64,000 bases of DNA from NCBI GenBank assembly GCA_040387195.1, contig JAZKEF010000006.1:62001-126000 (forward strand). The letters run 5' to 3'. The notes beneath the pieces are model-generated. The model did no database searches. It saw only the letters and a list, made by a program, of their open reading frames with translations, and had not been told where the DNA came from. The DNA comes from UKL13-3 sp040387195. Its GTDB lineage: Bacteria; Bacteroidota; Bacteroidia; UKL13-3. Shown here piece by piece: positions 1-14,000 of this stretch; position 1 is the first letter of the stretch, and each line of letters opens with the position of its first letter. The translations under genes and the position numbers were made by a program.

Positions 1-1760
1 GCTGCTGCAGCAATATTTAATTCATTACCAGTGGTAATAGATGCTATCGGAGTTGGAGTATTATATGTAAATATTGCATTACCTGGGAAAATACCCGCTA
101 AACCCGAAACCACGGATGATGAAATAGTTCCACCATTACTGGTCATCGCAAAAGTTGGACTAAAAGTTGCGTTACCTAAAGTAACACTTCCTGTTCCGCT
201 CACCACACCATTGGTTAAGTTTAATGCAGCACCAATTGTTGTATTTGTATTGAGAACTACACCGGTAAGGTTATTAACCGTTAAAGTTGGTATCAGACCA
301 AAAGTTCCTGCTCCACTCACTGTTTGAGGGGTAATTCCGTTTAACAATAAAATACCACCCGGCATCGACATGTTAAAGGCTCCAGCATTCGTGATGTTTC
401 CGCGTACAGTCAATTGTCTTCCTGTAGTTCCAAAGAACCCGTTAAACGAAGCTCCGGTTCCAATCACTAAATCCGTACTATCTACCAATGTATTGTTAAG
501 GAAAAGTGTTGAACCATTATTTAGTTGTACTTTACCTGCTGTAGCTGCAATATCCACCGTTAATGTTGCACCTGTAGCCACTATAACTGTATCGAATACA
601 GAAGGCAGAGCCCCGCCTACCCATGTAGCAGGTGCACTCCACAATCCGCCTGTTGCTGTTGTACTAACCGCTGTCGGAACTGCAGTAGCCTGTGATCCTG
701 TCAGCGGTGCTGTCGTATTATACAAAGGACCTGTTATACAGTCTGCGAGAGCATAGATATAAAAATCATAATTTGTAGATGGAAATAATCCCGTTAAAGT
801 AAGGTTTATTCCATTACTTGCTCCAACAACTGTTCCCAATCCCAGGGCTTGTCCGACATTATAATATGTTGCATTTACCGGGGCAGTTACTGCCGCTCCA
901 CTTGGATATCTTACAGTTAGATACCTGGTTGGTTGAGGTGAAGCATGTGTAAATGATAAAGACATTTGTGTAGTTCCTACAGCCGAAAACGATAATGCCG
1001 TTGGCTGAGCGGACGGAGCAACTGTACATGGAGGTGGCGGAACGAAACGATAAACCAGACCTGTTGCCGGTTTAGTAGTAAGATCATTTTTTGAAGTTGC
1101 TGTTGAAGTAACATGCGTTGTTACATCCTGAATGGAAATATAATTATTCACTGCAGCACCTGTTATACCTATTGATCCTCCACCTGTTGTTCCGGGGTTA
1201 TAGGCAATACCTTCCTGACGGTAAATAAATTCAATCTCATTGCTGGTTTCATATAATTTTACCTGAAATGACATTACTGCTCCTGCAGCCTGATAGTTCC
1301 ATTTCATATTTAACCACTCGGCAGTAAAAATCCTGCTTCCGGCTGTACCTGTAACCTGATACGTAACGCCTACTGAACAAAGTAAATCATCCCAAAGAGG
1401 TGCACATGCAGGACGTTGGGTGGCTGTTGCTGTTGCCAGGTTATTCGTTGCACTTTGTGTTCCAGCAGTTCCGAATACAAGTTGTCCGTTAGATGATACC
1501 CTGCAATCGTTATAGGTTACACCTTCAAATACAAATGGAAACGTAAGTGGAATAGTCGTACTCATTGCATCATCGGCTGCTAACGCAACTGAAGAACTTG
1601 TGGGAGCCACCAGGGGAACAAACGTTCCTGTAGTAGCCGTAAATAGATAAATATTGGCTGTTTGCGCGCTTGCCGTGTAGCAAGCTGCCAATACTAAGAT
1701 AAAGGAAATGCCTATTCCTCTGGAAAAGGCATTTTTAATTGTTTGTAGTGTTCTTTTCAT
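1..1760 (-). CDS. Giant secreted surface protein, N-terminal part (3' end beyond the left edge)
   Basis: The minus-strand frame is open from an ATG at 1760 to the window edge, about 586 codons with no stop. The N-terminus has a basic start, a hydrophobic stretch and an ASA|Q signal-peptidase site; an LAAC lipobox-like motif lies a few residues earlier, so a lipoprotein is a weaker alternative. Residues about 30-235 form a beta-rich domain with alternating hydrophobic strands, resembling the N-terminus of the next giant gene. Residues about 243-337 look like a fibronectin type III domain (ending near TNYDFYIYALAD). From about residue 365 come a G8-like segment (GGLWSAPATWVGG) and Thr/Gly/Asn-rich short-strand repeats like the passengers at 36.7-64 kb. 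Export through the Sec and T9SS route is inferred from the neighbours, because the C-terminal sorting domain would lie outside the window. No enzyme motif was seen. Confidence 0.85.
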   Translation of the reverse strand, partial: MKRTLQTIKNAFSRGIGISFILVLAACYTASAQTANIYLFTATTGTFVPLVAPTSSSVALAADDAMSTTIPLTFPFVFEGVTYNDCRVSSNGQLVFGTAGTQSATNNLATATATQRPACAPLWDDLLCSVGVTYQVTGTAGSRIFTAEWLNMKWNYQAAGAVMSFQVKLYETSNEIEFIYRQEGIAYNPGTTGGGSIGITGAAVNNYISIQDVTTHVTSTATSKNDLTTKPATGLVYRFVPPPPCTVAPSAQPTALSFSAVGTTQMSLSFTHASPQPTRYLTVRYPSGAAVTAPVNATYYNVGQALGLGTVVGASNGINLTLTGLFPSTNYDFYIYALADCITGPLYNTTAPLTGSQATAVPTAVSTTATGGLWSAPATWVGGALPSVFDTVIVATGATLTVDIAATAGKVQLNNGSTLFLNNTLVDSTDLVIGTGASFNGFFGTTGRQLTVRGNITNAGAFNMSMPGGILLLNGITPQTVSGAGTFGLIPTLTVNNLTGVVLNTNTTIGAALNLTNGVVSGTGSVTLGNATFSPTFAMTSNGGTISSSVVSGLAGIFPGNAIFTYNTPTPIASITTGNELNIAAA

Positions 1761-2092
1761 GTGCTATTTAAGGGTTAAATTATTATACTCTTTTAATTGA
1801 ATTTTACAATTTTGTAGCTATAATACTACACGCAATTTAAGACAAAAGCCATTTTAATTACACAATAATTAATTAAAAATGGTTAACGTATTTAAATGGT
1901 TTAACAAAAAAATGAACGCCATATTATACAGTTTAAACAAAACGACTACCTGATTAGTAACAATTTCTGCAATAATATTTACGCTGTAACTATTTGAAAA
2001 ATCCGAATCATTTGGCGCCAATACATCCGTGATAACAAAAAAAGCCGCCCCGTAAAAACGGGACGGCTTTTTTGATAAGCTGTTATTCTCGG
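1761..2092. other. Intergenic region between two tandem giant genes
   Basis: This is AT-rich DNA of about 330 bp between the stop of the 4,299-aa gene and the start of the next minus-strand gene. It contains the hairpin terminator of the 4,299-aa gene at its right end. The rest presumably carries the promoter of the gene starting at 1760; a TATTATAG stretch on the minus strand upstream of that start only partly resembles TAnnTTTG. No ORF or repeat was recognised. Confidence 0.6.
2037..2073 (-). terminator. Rho-independent terminator of the 4,299-aa gene
   Basis: A GC-rich 9-bp stem with a six-base loop starts about 20 bp past the stop codon. Read on the minus strand, the arms GCCGTCCCG and CGGGGCGGC pair fully with one G-U wobble and are followed by a run of seven T. 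On the plus strand the same position would be a C-A mismatch, so the structure fits minus-strand termination. Confidence 0.85.
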
Positions 2093-5000
2093 TTAGTTTT
2101 TAACCAGTTTCACAATTTGTGACTCTCCATCGATCGTTACTTTTACAAAGTAAATACCTGCATGAAGATGTAATACATTATCCATTGTCACAGTGTTCAA
2201 TCCTCTTGAAACCAATGTGGTTTGTTCACTTACAACTTTTCCTTGAAGGTCAACCATCTCAATGGTAACAGATCCTCCTTGTTTTGCATCAAATGATACA
2301 TTGTAAGCTGAAGCAAACGGATTAGGATAAGCTGAAAGTCCATTCATGTTGTCACCTTCTTTAGCAACTTTAATAACATGTGAGTACGATTCAACTCCAT
2401 CAAAATCTACTTGTCTTAAACGGTAGTATAGAACTGCACTGTTGGTTACTGAGAAAGCTTGTCCATCTGTTAATGAATAGTCAATCGTAACATTGCTGTT
2501 TCCGGCTCCGTCCACAAATTCACCTACTTTTTCAAATGAACGACCATCCAAAGAACGCTCTACTTCAAATCCTTTATTGTTAATTTCAGAAACAGTTGTC
2601 CATGCAATAACTACATCATCCGATGCAACTTTTGCCAAAAGTGAAATTAACTTAACCGGTAACGGACCAGTATTATCACCAACTGCAAAGTATCCGAATG
2701 CTGTTACGTTAGCAACAACTCTGGTACGTTGTCCTCCGCTTAAACCTGCTGCACCATATGGAGAAGCTCCGATGTTGCCATAGTTTGTTCCATTATGACG
2801 TGCTACTGCACATGCTGTTCTGTTAAAGGCTCCCATCTCAAGTGAATCATCCCATGCAACATTCAGTGTGGCAACCGAACCTCCGGCTACAGTCTCTGTT
2901 ACAAACCATGTTCTGTTCACTACATTATTGGTGATTTGTGTACCTGTGTTGTTTCCTGTAGCATACACACCATCTGCAACTCTAACCCCGAATACATCTG
3001 TAGTTGAACCCACAGTTAATTGTACCAAGGCAGGAGTGTATGATGTTGACCCAATTGGGAATGTAACATTCGTTGCATTATTTGCTACTGTCATTCTCAA
3101 TGATCCTGATCCGTTTGTTGCAACGTAACCCGCTGGAGAAGCTCCAAAAACACGTCCGGTTGCAGGAGTCATTGTCAGGTTATTTGCTCCAAGGTAAAGG
3201 TTACCTGATAATGATAACGTATCAGTGATGATAAGCGCAGATGATAATGTTACACCTGTACCATTTGAAATGTTCAGTTTATTTACGGTTGATGGTAATC
3301 CGTTACCTGTAACCTGTGGTGCAATACCATTGTATACATAATTGGCAGTGGTGCTAAAGCTTCTTGCTCCACTCATCTGAATGTTTCCTGCAATACCACT
3401 TAAACTGATACCGGCCGGAGAACTTACTCTGATGTTAGAACCCGCAAGTGCCGTAAATGTTCCGGTACCTGCCAGGGTGTTACCATTGAAATCAAATGTT
3501 CCTCCACTGTTTACTATTACCGAGTCAAACACCTGAATCGAAGCACCCAGTGTAGCATTACCTGTAGCAGTTACATATACCTTGCTGTATGGTCCACCTG
3601 TTACTACAGTGAAGGTACTTACCGTTAAGATTGGATATACGGTAAACGATCCGGCACTTGAAGCCGAACCAACTGAAGTGATTACAGTGAATACACCTGT
3701 TGTGTTAGCTACACCAACCACTGCTGTGATTGTAGTACTGTTTACAACAGTGTATGAAGCAACTGCACTACCGTTTAGTTGAACTGCAGTAACACCCGTG
3801 AAGTTCGTTCCTGTTATGGTTACCAGAGTTCCAGGACCACCCGCACTTGGTGAGAGGTTGGTAATGGATGGTAATAACTGAACTGTAAATGATGGTCCTG
3901 TTCCTGTTCCTGATCCGTTAACAACTGTAACAACACCTGTTGTAGCGCCTGCCGGAACAGTAGTTGTGATGGTTGTTGTACCGGTTACTGTATACGAAGC
4001 CGCAACTCCGTTAAAGTTTACTCCGGTTACCGAGTTAAAGTTATTACCTGTAATGGTAACAGCTGTTCCAACAGGACCCGCAGAAGGAGCATAAGAGCTC
4101 ACTGTTGGTGCAGGATAAACAGTTAATGCAGTAGCACTTGCTGCCGAACCTGCCGGATTCACCACATTGATGTTATTGGTTGTTGCTCCTGAAGGAATTG
4201 CAAAGGTGATGGTAGTTGCATTTACAACAGTGTATGTTGTATTTGTGGTTCCTACCTGCACTTGTGTTGCTGATGTAAAGTTTGTACCTGTTACTGTAAT
4301 AACTGTTCCGATTGTTCCTGCTGCAGGATTAAATAATACAACAGTAGGTGCCTGTATAACTGTGAAGTTGAATATACTGAAACCTGTTCCAAATGAATTG
4401 GTTACCGAGATTGCTCCAGATGTAGCACCAACCGGAACGGTTGTGGTAATAGTTGTATCATTTACTACGGTATAGCCAGGTTGTGCCGTTCCGTTAAAGC
4501 TTAGTGCTGTTGCACCGGTAAACAAACTACCATAAATAGTAACTGTTTGACCTGCAGCTCTTGCAGCAAAGTTGGTCGATTTAATTGTAGGCGGAGCGTT
4601 CAACTCTGTACCGGTAATCATAATGTTTGAACCACTTAAACTTAATGCACTTACAGTTGCAGTCGAAGCTGTAACGTTAGATGTAGTTGTTGTTTGTGTT
4701 GTCCAAACAGGTGATGCAATTGTTGCTGCAGTAACTATTTTAAAGTTCGTTGCATTGCTTATTCCACCTAATGTGGCCGCATCATAGTTTACGGTAATAC
4801 CTACGTTGTAAGGAGGAGTTCCACCTGATACATCCGAACGGATAAAACGGTTGATTACGTTTCCAGCCGGAGCGCTGGTTGGATTCACACCTGTGTAGTC
4901 ATACATTGTAATGGCAGTAGGAACACTTGCACCCCATGTTAGGCTTGCAATGTTTCTGTTGGCAAAACTATAGGTTGTGGTAGTACTTGCTGCGGGAGCT

Positions 5001-8000
5001 GCACTTGCAGTTGCTGCATATGGCAATGTAGTAGGAGCCGAAGTCATGTGAACAGATCCCAATGTGGTAGCTGTACCCGCGGTAGTGCTTCTTGCTGTTC
5101 CGTTATAATCGGTAGCAAGGTTGTTGATAGCAGCACCACTGTTTCCTTTTCCAAATGCATACCATACTTCCTGATTAGCTGTTAATAAACTAAGGTTACC
5201 CGTTGCAACATTGTTAAACAGGTTGGTTATATTTAACTGACCTGCACTTGTACCTGCCTGTACTGAATAACTGAAGTTATCAGAAAGAGAGTTGGTTCTC
5301 CAGGCAGCAACCGTGTTGTTATTTACTCCCCACTGGGCAAGTGTACTTACGTTTGCACTTGACAATAGGTTATAGTTACTTGACGATGTGTTCCATGTAT
5401 TATTGGTAGGTGATGTGGTTTGGTTTCCAATTGCGTAATGCGATCCTGTACCACCCGTTCTGCGGTTGGCAAAGATATTGTTGGCCAAATTCACCCATGT
5501 TCCTTGTTCTGTACCGGAATTGTTTCCTCTTAAGAACGCATAACTGTTTTGAATACCACCGGTTGCCGTTCCATCTACCACAACTGAGTTGTTGAATGCA
5601 TTGATGGTAATACCACTGTTACTGGTTGCAACCCAGATACCATTGTACTGAACTGAATTTGCTTGTCCGTTACCCAATACAATTTGGTTATTGGTTAAGA
5701 AGGCATTTATAGAAGCACCTGCAATTTCAATACCCGAAGCCACCGGCACAGGAGTTAATGTACTGGTTGATGTAGATGCATTGGTAATATCATAGATTCT
5801 GTTACCGTCAAACCTAGTAGCTTGTCCTGACGACATGTAAACTCCCGTTGCAACGGTTGCTGCATTTGAAGTATTTACTGCTCTGATTCCGTTAATGGTA
5901 TTATTGTTAAATACCCCGATGGTACCTGAACCCAATCCGATTGACAACCCTATCGCTGTTCCTGCAACGTTCAAATTGGTTGCATTCGAAGTAATGTTTC
6001 TGATGGTATTATTGGTAACAGTTGGTGTTCCTGAGTTAGCAAAGATCATACCCACTGCTTGAATGGAAGGTTGAGCTCCCAATGCAGCTAAGTTAGCTAT
6101 AGTATTACCCGATACGGTATACGTTGGTGATGTACTTGCCGGAACCGACAGTTGCATTCCATACAATAAACTTGTTGCATTTAAAGTAATACTATTGGCA
6201 ACAGTTGCACTTCCTACCAGGTTATTGTTTGCACCCAACAATGTACCACTAATAATGGAGATCCCGTAGAATGAAGCACTCAATGCAGGAGCATTAATAG
6301 CTATACCTTGTATCGTATTGTTGTTACATGTGATACTATTGGTTCCATTATACAAAATACCATAGTTGGTAGTTTGCTGACCATACTGAATACTGTTGGT
6401 GATGGTTGAATGTCCGAGTTGGTTACCCGAAATCACTGTATTACCAGCCACAGTGTAGATCAAAATCATTTGGTTGAATGCAGTTTGATTAGTGAAGTTG
6501 ATATTTTGAATCGTATTGTTTTGAATCAACGTATTTCCTCCGTTACCTGAACTGGTTCTGATACCATAGAATCCGACAGTTTGGTTTACCGTCCATGGCG
6601 TTCCTCCGCAATTTGCTGCTGTTCCTCCAATAAAGTTACCACTGATGGTATTGTTGTTAGAGAAGGCACCCGGTAAGAACACAATAGCTTGCTGCGTGCC
6701 TGTAGTAAGAGGATAAATTGGCAGATTGTAATAAATACTATTGCCAGTTACCCTGAATCCATCAGCATTGTTACCTGTAATACCAACCCCTGCAACTGAG
6801 AAGTTAGAAATCTCATTGTTGCTGATTACGATATTGTTGTTATACACATTCGGTTGACCGAAAGAGTAAATTCCGGCTCCCGGAATACCTGCCGGTAAAG
6901 TGGCGGTTGTATTATTGGTAACTACACAATTGTTAATGGTATCAAATGAACAAGGTGTGTTTACATTGATATTACCCACAGCTGCCTTAAACTCAACCGG
7001 ACCACCACCTGTATTCGGATTGCCTGATTCGATGATAAGGTTATTGAGCAAAACACCTGTAGCACTACTTACTGTAATTACAGAAGAACTTGAAGTAGTG
7101 GTATTGCGTATACGTAACATACGTTGAGTCGCATTACCACCGGTAGGGATACCCTGAATCTTAATTCTGTTGGCTCCCAAAAGGTTAATCATACCACCTG
7201 ACCCTACGATTCCTGCATTATTTACATTACCCTGAATTAAACGAGGAGTTACTGTTCCTGCATTCGGACGAATGGTTACCGTAAATGTTCCTGCACCAAC
7301 TCCATCTTCTGCTATCTGAACCAATGAAATGGCACCGGTTTCGTTTGTTAAATCTGAAGTGATCTCAGCAGAAATATTACCACCCAATGTGCTGTTGTTT
7401 AAGAAATCAAACAGTCCACCCGCTGCAGTTAAGCTGGTATAAGTTTGTCCAACACCAACTTGTAACACTGTGTTCGCAGGAATAACAGGTAAGAAATTAT
7501 AACGGTTTGGATTAGCAGGATGCGCTGTAATCGCAGACACTCCAGTTCCTAACGCATACGGAGCCGTTGACTGAAGATTACCTGCGTTATCTTGTGCTAC
7601 AACATAATATCTGATTGTATCTGATGATGCTAGTGCCGGAGTAATCAGATTGTAGTCAATTGCGAAGTTTGCAACTGCATTGGTAGCAGTTCCCGTAATT
7701 GATATCGCTGCAGTTGAATACCAAGTAATACCATCTTTTGAATAATATACTCTTGGTACATTCGGACCAGATGTAGGAATACCGTTATTATCGGTAATAG
7801 AAACACCATTTAACGGGCGAACTCCGGAAATAGATCCTGAATTGGTTAACAAGGTGAACTTAACAACCGGAGGGAAAATATCAGGTGTTTGGTTAAAGTT
7901 ACCTGCCATGGCACCAATATCGGAAGGACCATTATTAGCACGGATATTACCGGAGTAATCATCCACGGTAGTTACTGTTATATCTCCACTCTTTTCCGCA

Positions 8001-11000
8001 GGATTGTTGTTTTGCAAAGCCAATGTTGCAACCGTTGCTGCTCCCATTGCATTTGCATCAAAATTAGGATTACCTGAAGCTGATGCCATATCCAGTCCAA
8101 CGATACCTTTCCAGCTTGGCATCGCATTTCCTAATGTAGCGTAGTTTGCTCCACTGAAAATAATTCCACCAACAAATCCATTCACACCCGGTGTATAGAA
8201 TAAGTTGTTATTGCTGTTGACACGCACTGAATCCTGGTAACGCACACCGTAGTTATTTCCGGTTGCTCCAACATCATTACTTACCATATTGGCAAATATG
8301 TTATTACGCACATCAAGTGTTTGACCCGCTGTAATTTGGATTTGCGATTCGAAAGCTGAGGTGTTTAATGCTCCAGATGCAGGAGTTCCTGCCAATAATA
8401 CCGTGTTATGATAATATTGTGCCTGAATAGAACTTTGGTGCCAGATACCACGCATGGTTCTTGTAACTGTGTAAGTTGCTCCACTTGAATCAATACCTAA
8501 CCGAACCATATTATTGGCATAGGTGGCAAAACCTTGCAAGTTTGCAATACCAATCATTACAGGATTTCCTGCTGAGTTGGTACGTAAACTATGTACAAAA
8601 TTGCGCGATACTGTAGTATTATTTCCTACCAAGCCTGTACTGGTAGAGATTAGCATTCCATACAAATTGAAAGCTGATGTAAGTGCAGTATGATTTACTA
8701 CACTGATCTTATTCTGGCTGATAATAGAGTTCACTGCACTTGGGGTGCTAATCATCATACCGAATAAACCTGCCGCTGTTCCAGTACCTGTTGCGGTTGA
8801 TCCGCTATTAATATTTGCAACAGTATTACCGATTGCGGTAACTGCTCCAAAAGTGTTGATAATTGCAATACCAGCCATCTGCGCGGTTGAAGTGGTGGTA
8901 GGAACCAACCAGATGCTATCCGTTGTATTGTTGTTTACTGTTTGCGGACCGGTAAGTGATGATGCACACAAGATACCGGCAAGTGGCATAAGTGTAGTGG
9001 TACCGGTATAGGTAGTCTTGCTACTCAATCCATACACGGTATTTCCGGTAATAACATTCGAGCCACTGCTTACATAAATACCAAGTACTGTTGTTGCAGC
9101 ATTTCCTGTACTTACCAATGATTGAACCCTGTTATCAGCAATGGTTTGTGACAAACTTGATGATGATAACACAATACCCAATATTACCCCCGCAGTTGTT
9201 GTTCCAGTATTGATTGAAGTTGTAATCAGATTATTAACCAGGTTATTACTGATATTGGTAACGTTAGATGATCCAGTTGTTACAACAATACCCGTAAGTG
9301 CTGCCGAGCTTCCACCGTTAGTTACAAATACATTTTGAACGGTATCGCCCGTTACAGTAACATTACCTGTAGCTGTTGAGCTGATTCCCACATAACGGTG
9401 ATTTGACAATGAATTAATTGTAGCAACACGGTTATTGGTTACCGAATAAATGGCACCTGTTCCCGCTACGTTAATACCAGTATGTTGCGAAGTATTTGTT
9501 GTACTGTTCAGGTTGATGTTTTGAATCACATTTCTGTTCAATACCGTACCTGTTGCAATACCTGTTGTAACATTGATACCAGTGAACGAAAGCGCTCCAC
9601 TCATTGTTTGTGGAGTTCCTCCGGCAAACGGTGCAGTTCCTCCAATCCAGTTTCCGGATATATTATTGTTATCGGAAGTAGAACCCGGATTTACCAGAAT
9701 CGGATTCATGGTAGTTGTACCACTATAAATTATTGCATAATCGTAGAAGTGATTATTTGTAATGTTTAAACCGTTGGCATTACCTGTGGTGAAAAATACA
9801 CCATTAGCACTAAAATTAACGAAACGGCTATTGGTTACGGTTATGTTTGAATTAAAGCGAGGAGTTGTCCCGGCCGCATACAACCCAACTCCATGGCGGG
9901 CTGCTGCTGTTTGTTCTGTTCTGAAGGTACAGTTGTTAAACACTACATTCGAAAGACCCACTGTTGTGGTTGTCGGATTGATATTTACAATACCGGCAGT
10001 GTTTCCTGAAGTTGAAGTATTTCTTCCTTCAAAAATAACACTCACCATTGTATCCAATCCTCCTCCATTTACAAATCCTAAGGTAGGAATTGTTGTTCCA
10101 CTTGTTGAACGCAAAATCAGGTTCGAATCATTCATTGTTCCTGCTGCTGCATATCCAAGAATGTTTACCCTTGATGTTCCGTTTAACCTGAATAATCCTT
10201 GTGCATTTGTAGTAACACCCGATAATATAAATTGAGTATTGCTTGCAGGGCGAATGGTTACGGTATATCCACCGGCACCACTTTCATACCATGCATTTAA
10301 TGCGTTGGCTCCATCCTCGGTGGTAACATTACCTTGTACCAAAATGGTAGTATTGGCAGTAAGGGTTGTATTGTTGATGGCATCAAATGCCCCGCCTGCT
10401 CCGGTAAGGGTTGGGAAGGCAGGACTACCTGCTCCGGCTCCAACATAAATTGTTGAAGGCAACACATCTGTTAATCTGTATGTATTGGGAGCTAGCGGTG
10501 CTGTTCCAACCGTATTTACGTTTGTAGCTATTGCATATGGCGCTTTTGAGTTAAGGTTACCAGCAGATGAATCCTGTGCAATAATATAGTATGCCACGGT
10601 ATCACCAACGGTTAATCCTCCCAAAGCTGTTGCATGGTCAATTGCGAAGGTGAATGTTCTGTTTCTGGTAGATCCCGAAACCGGAACACCTGCTGCCGAG
10701 AACCATGCAGTTGCACCACCCGCAGCCATACGTTTTTGGAAATAGACACGAGGTGCGTTTGCTCCTACAGGTACCATTCCATTATCATAAACGCTTGCGG
10801 TAATTGTTCTGTTTACCGGTGATGATACGTTCAACAATGAGGTCGTATAAATGGCAGGACCAAATACATCTGTTGAAAGCGTAAATGCACCGTTGGTAGC
10901 ACCTACGTCAGGATTACCGGTTCTATTAGTACCGTTAAAGTCGGTTGATACATACTGCATTACCGTTGTATCTCCGTTTCCTTCAACCGGAGTTGGAGAG

Positions 11001-14000
11001 GCTACGTTTAAGTTTAACGCTGAAGTAGATCCTGATGCATTCACAAAATTCGGACTTGCAAATCCTGAACTTCCTTCCTGAAGGAAATAGTTAGGAAGCG
11101 TTCCAACTGCAGTACGCAATGCATTCAGGTCTAAATAATTGGTTGCATTAAATCTTCCAACATAGGTGTTGGCCGAAGGTGTGTTGCTATGTAAGTTAAA
11201 ATCAGATGTTATGGTGTATGTGTTTACTCCATTAAACGCTGAATACAATGTTGCAGGATACATGATATTGTAATGGTTTCCGGTAGCTGTACCTCCATTC
11301 ACACTATTGTTTACCAGTATATTATTGCGCACATCTGTAAATGCAAAACTGGCCGCTGCCGGAGTTGCACTGATTTCAATCGCTGCAGAGTTAAGCGCTC
11401 CGTATGCCGGAGATACTTCTGCATATATATTGTTATGGTATACACGTAACTGACCAGAAGAGTTTGCAATCAACATACCTCTTAAGTTCATTGCTTTTGT
11501 CTCAACTACACCTGAAGTATCTCTACCTAAACGAATCATGTTATTGGCTACTGTTGCAGTTCCATTCACAAATTGGATTCCGTAGTGGTTTGATGCTGCC
11601 GGAGTTCCTGTTGTTGGGGCAGTATGAACCAAACCCGTAATTAAATTACCATTTACACTCGATGAGTTACCGATAATCTGAGCAGATGTTTGGTAGTAAA
11701 TACCAATAATAGTCTGGCTATTGTTGCTCACATCATTCGACATCAGATTGGTCACCTTATTTTGGTTGATAATCTGGTTTACACCAGCACTGTTATTATA
11801 GATACCGTAGATAGAACCAGCACCCGGACCATTAAAGGTTAAGTTGCTGACCTGGTTTCCGGTAAGTGTTAACTGATTGGAAACACCGGCATAAATACCA
11901 TTTACCTGACCTACACCATTTGTTGCATGCCCCAGTAATGTTAAGTCGCTAATGATGTTATTAGTAGCGGTATGAATATTAGCCGAACTTAACATGATTC
12001 CATTAATAGCTGCTGCGGTTGTTGTATTGGCCACATTACTTGTAATGTTAAAATTCGAAATATTGTTGCCACTAATGTTTGCAGCTCCAGAACCCGACAG
12101 AATACCAAATGTAGACAATCCTGCATATTGATAGGTTCTGATATCCCTGATGATATTATTGGTTACAAATTGACCATTGGTACCTGATCCAACATAGATA
12201 CAACCAATGGCAGCTCCGGTCATCGAACCTGTACCGTTTGTATTTGAATAAATATGCTGAATTCTATTATTGGCAATATTCTGAATTCCACTGATAGCGT
12301 ATATTCCATAGAACCTTGCTCCACCTAAAGCATATAAACAGATTGAATCGGCAGCATTTGGTCCTCCAATGATATTACCACGAATGGAAACATTTGGAGA
12401 GGCATTACCTGAATAGATACCTGTAAATGCACCGCAAGTAGAACCACTGGTTGAGGTAGAGTTACTATTGGTCCAGATTTTTGAAATCGTATTGCTATCA
12501 ATATTACAAACCGCAGAGTTATTGCTCGTCATATACATTCCTACAAAACCTGTGCTTGAGAATGTTGGCACTGTAATAGATGATATCGTATTAAATTTAG
12601 CGTTCAATAATCCACCTGCGAAGGAATATACACCGATAAAGTTCGGACAGTTACCTAGTCCTTCAACGATAATATTTGCTGAATCACTCGGATTACCCAC
12701 CGTATTATTCAATAAATCATAAGATCCGGTAGCCAAATAAATTCCATATCCGTATAAGTAGGTTGAAGCATTGTTAAACCATAAATTACTTACCGTATTA
12801 TTACTGATAACTGTGGTACTCGACTGGCTCGCAGAAGCATAAATACCATAGTAATTCCAATACGTTGTTGGAAAGCTTAACAACTGACGTGGTTGTCCCG
12901 GTGTTCCTCCTCCTGCAAATGGTGATCTACCACCAACATAGTTGCCGGTAATCACATTATTGGTAGAGTTCACATTATTTGGTGCAAAGTAAATAGCTCC
13001 CATATTAGAACTAACAGCCTGAACTGTTTGAGCCGTATCATATACACTGTTACCTCTAATTTTAAAGTATCCGCCATTCCCACTGTTGGTGGTAGTAATG
13101 TTGATACCGTATTGATTAAAGCCATATATATAATTTGAGTCAATGGTAGCATTATCATTTTGTTGAATGGCATTTTGGCCTTCAAAGGTAATTGCTCTGG
13201 CGTATACCGGCTGTCCGAATAAACTGTCACCTACATAAATGGCAGCTCGGGCAAACGTATTGTGTTTAATAACCAAACTATCATTACCCGCTCCCAAAGG
13301 ATTGGTGGTTCCTCCAACATATAATGATCCCGGGGATACACCAACCGAAGCATTGGCTCCACGAATAATGTTATTACTGATTGTATTACTAGTTGCATCA
13401 TTAATTACCCTGATAACCGTAGAAGTAGCGCTGATTGATTTATTCTGAATAGTCATTTCTCTGGCCGCACTTGGAATCGCACTTACTCCCTGAATTGTAA
13501 CATATTTCGCACCATTCAGAATGAAGATGGCTGTTGAGTTGCTATCTGTAATAATTGGTGTATTAGATACTGCAGGTCTAATGGTAAGCGTTCTGGTAGG
13601 AGATGCATTTGGAATTGCCGGAATGGTGATTGGAAAACTTTCGCCTGTGGCGTTACTATATAATGGATCAATTAAAGATAATTGAACACTGGATGCCATT
13701 CCCAAACTTACTAAATCGGAAATTGCACTACCTAAAGTGGTGTAGTTTCCTGACGCCCCAACTGTGTATGTTCCTGATAATGATGATGTAATTGTCTTAT
13801 CACCCGCAGGTGCCGTAACTGTGGGAATGTATGCATTTCCAGCTAACGTAAATCCTAAACACTCTCCATCAACCACATTTGAAAATGGAGCTGTTGGACT
13901 GATATCATAAGCCAACCAAACGTAGTTAACACCTTCTTGAAGGGGTTGGGATCCGGTAACACTAAAAGCACCACTTGGAGAAGGAATTGTAGCACCAAAC

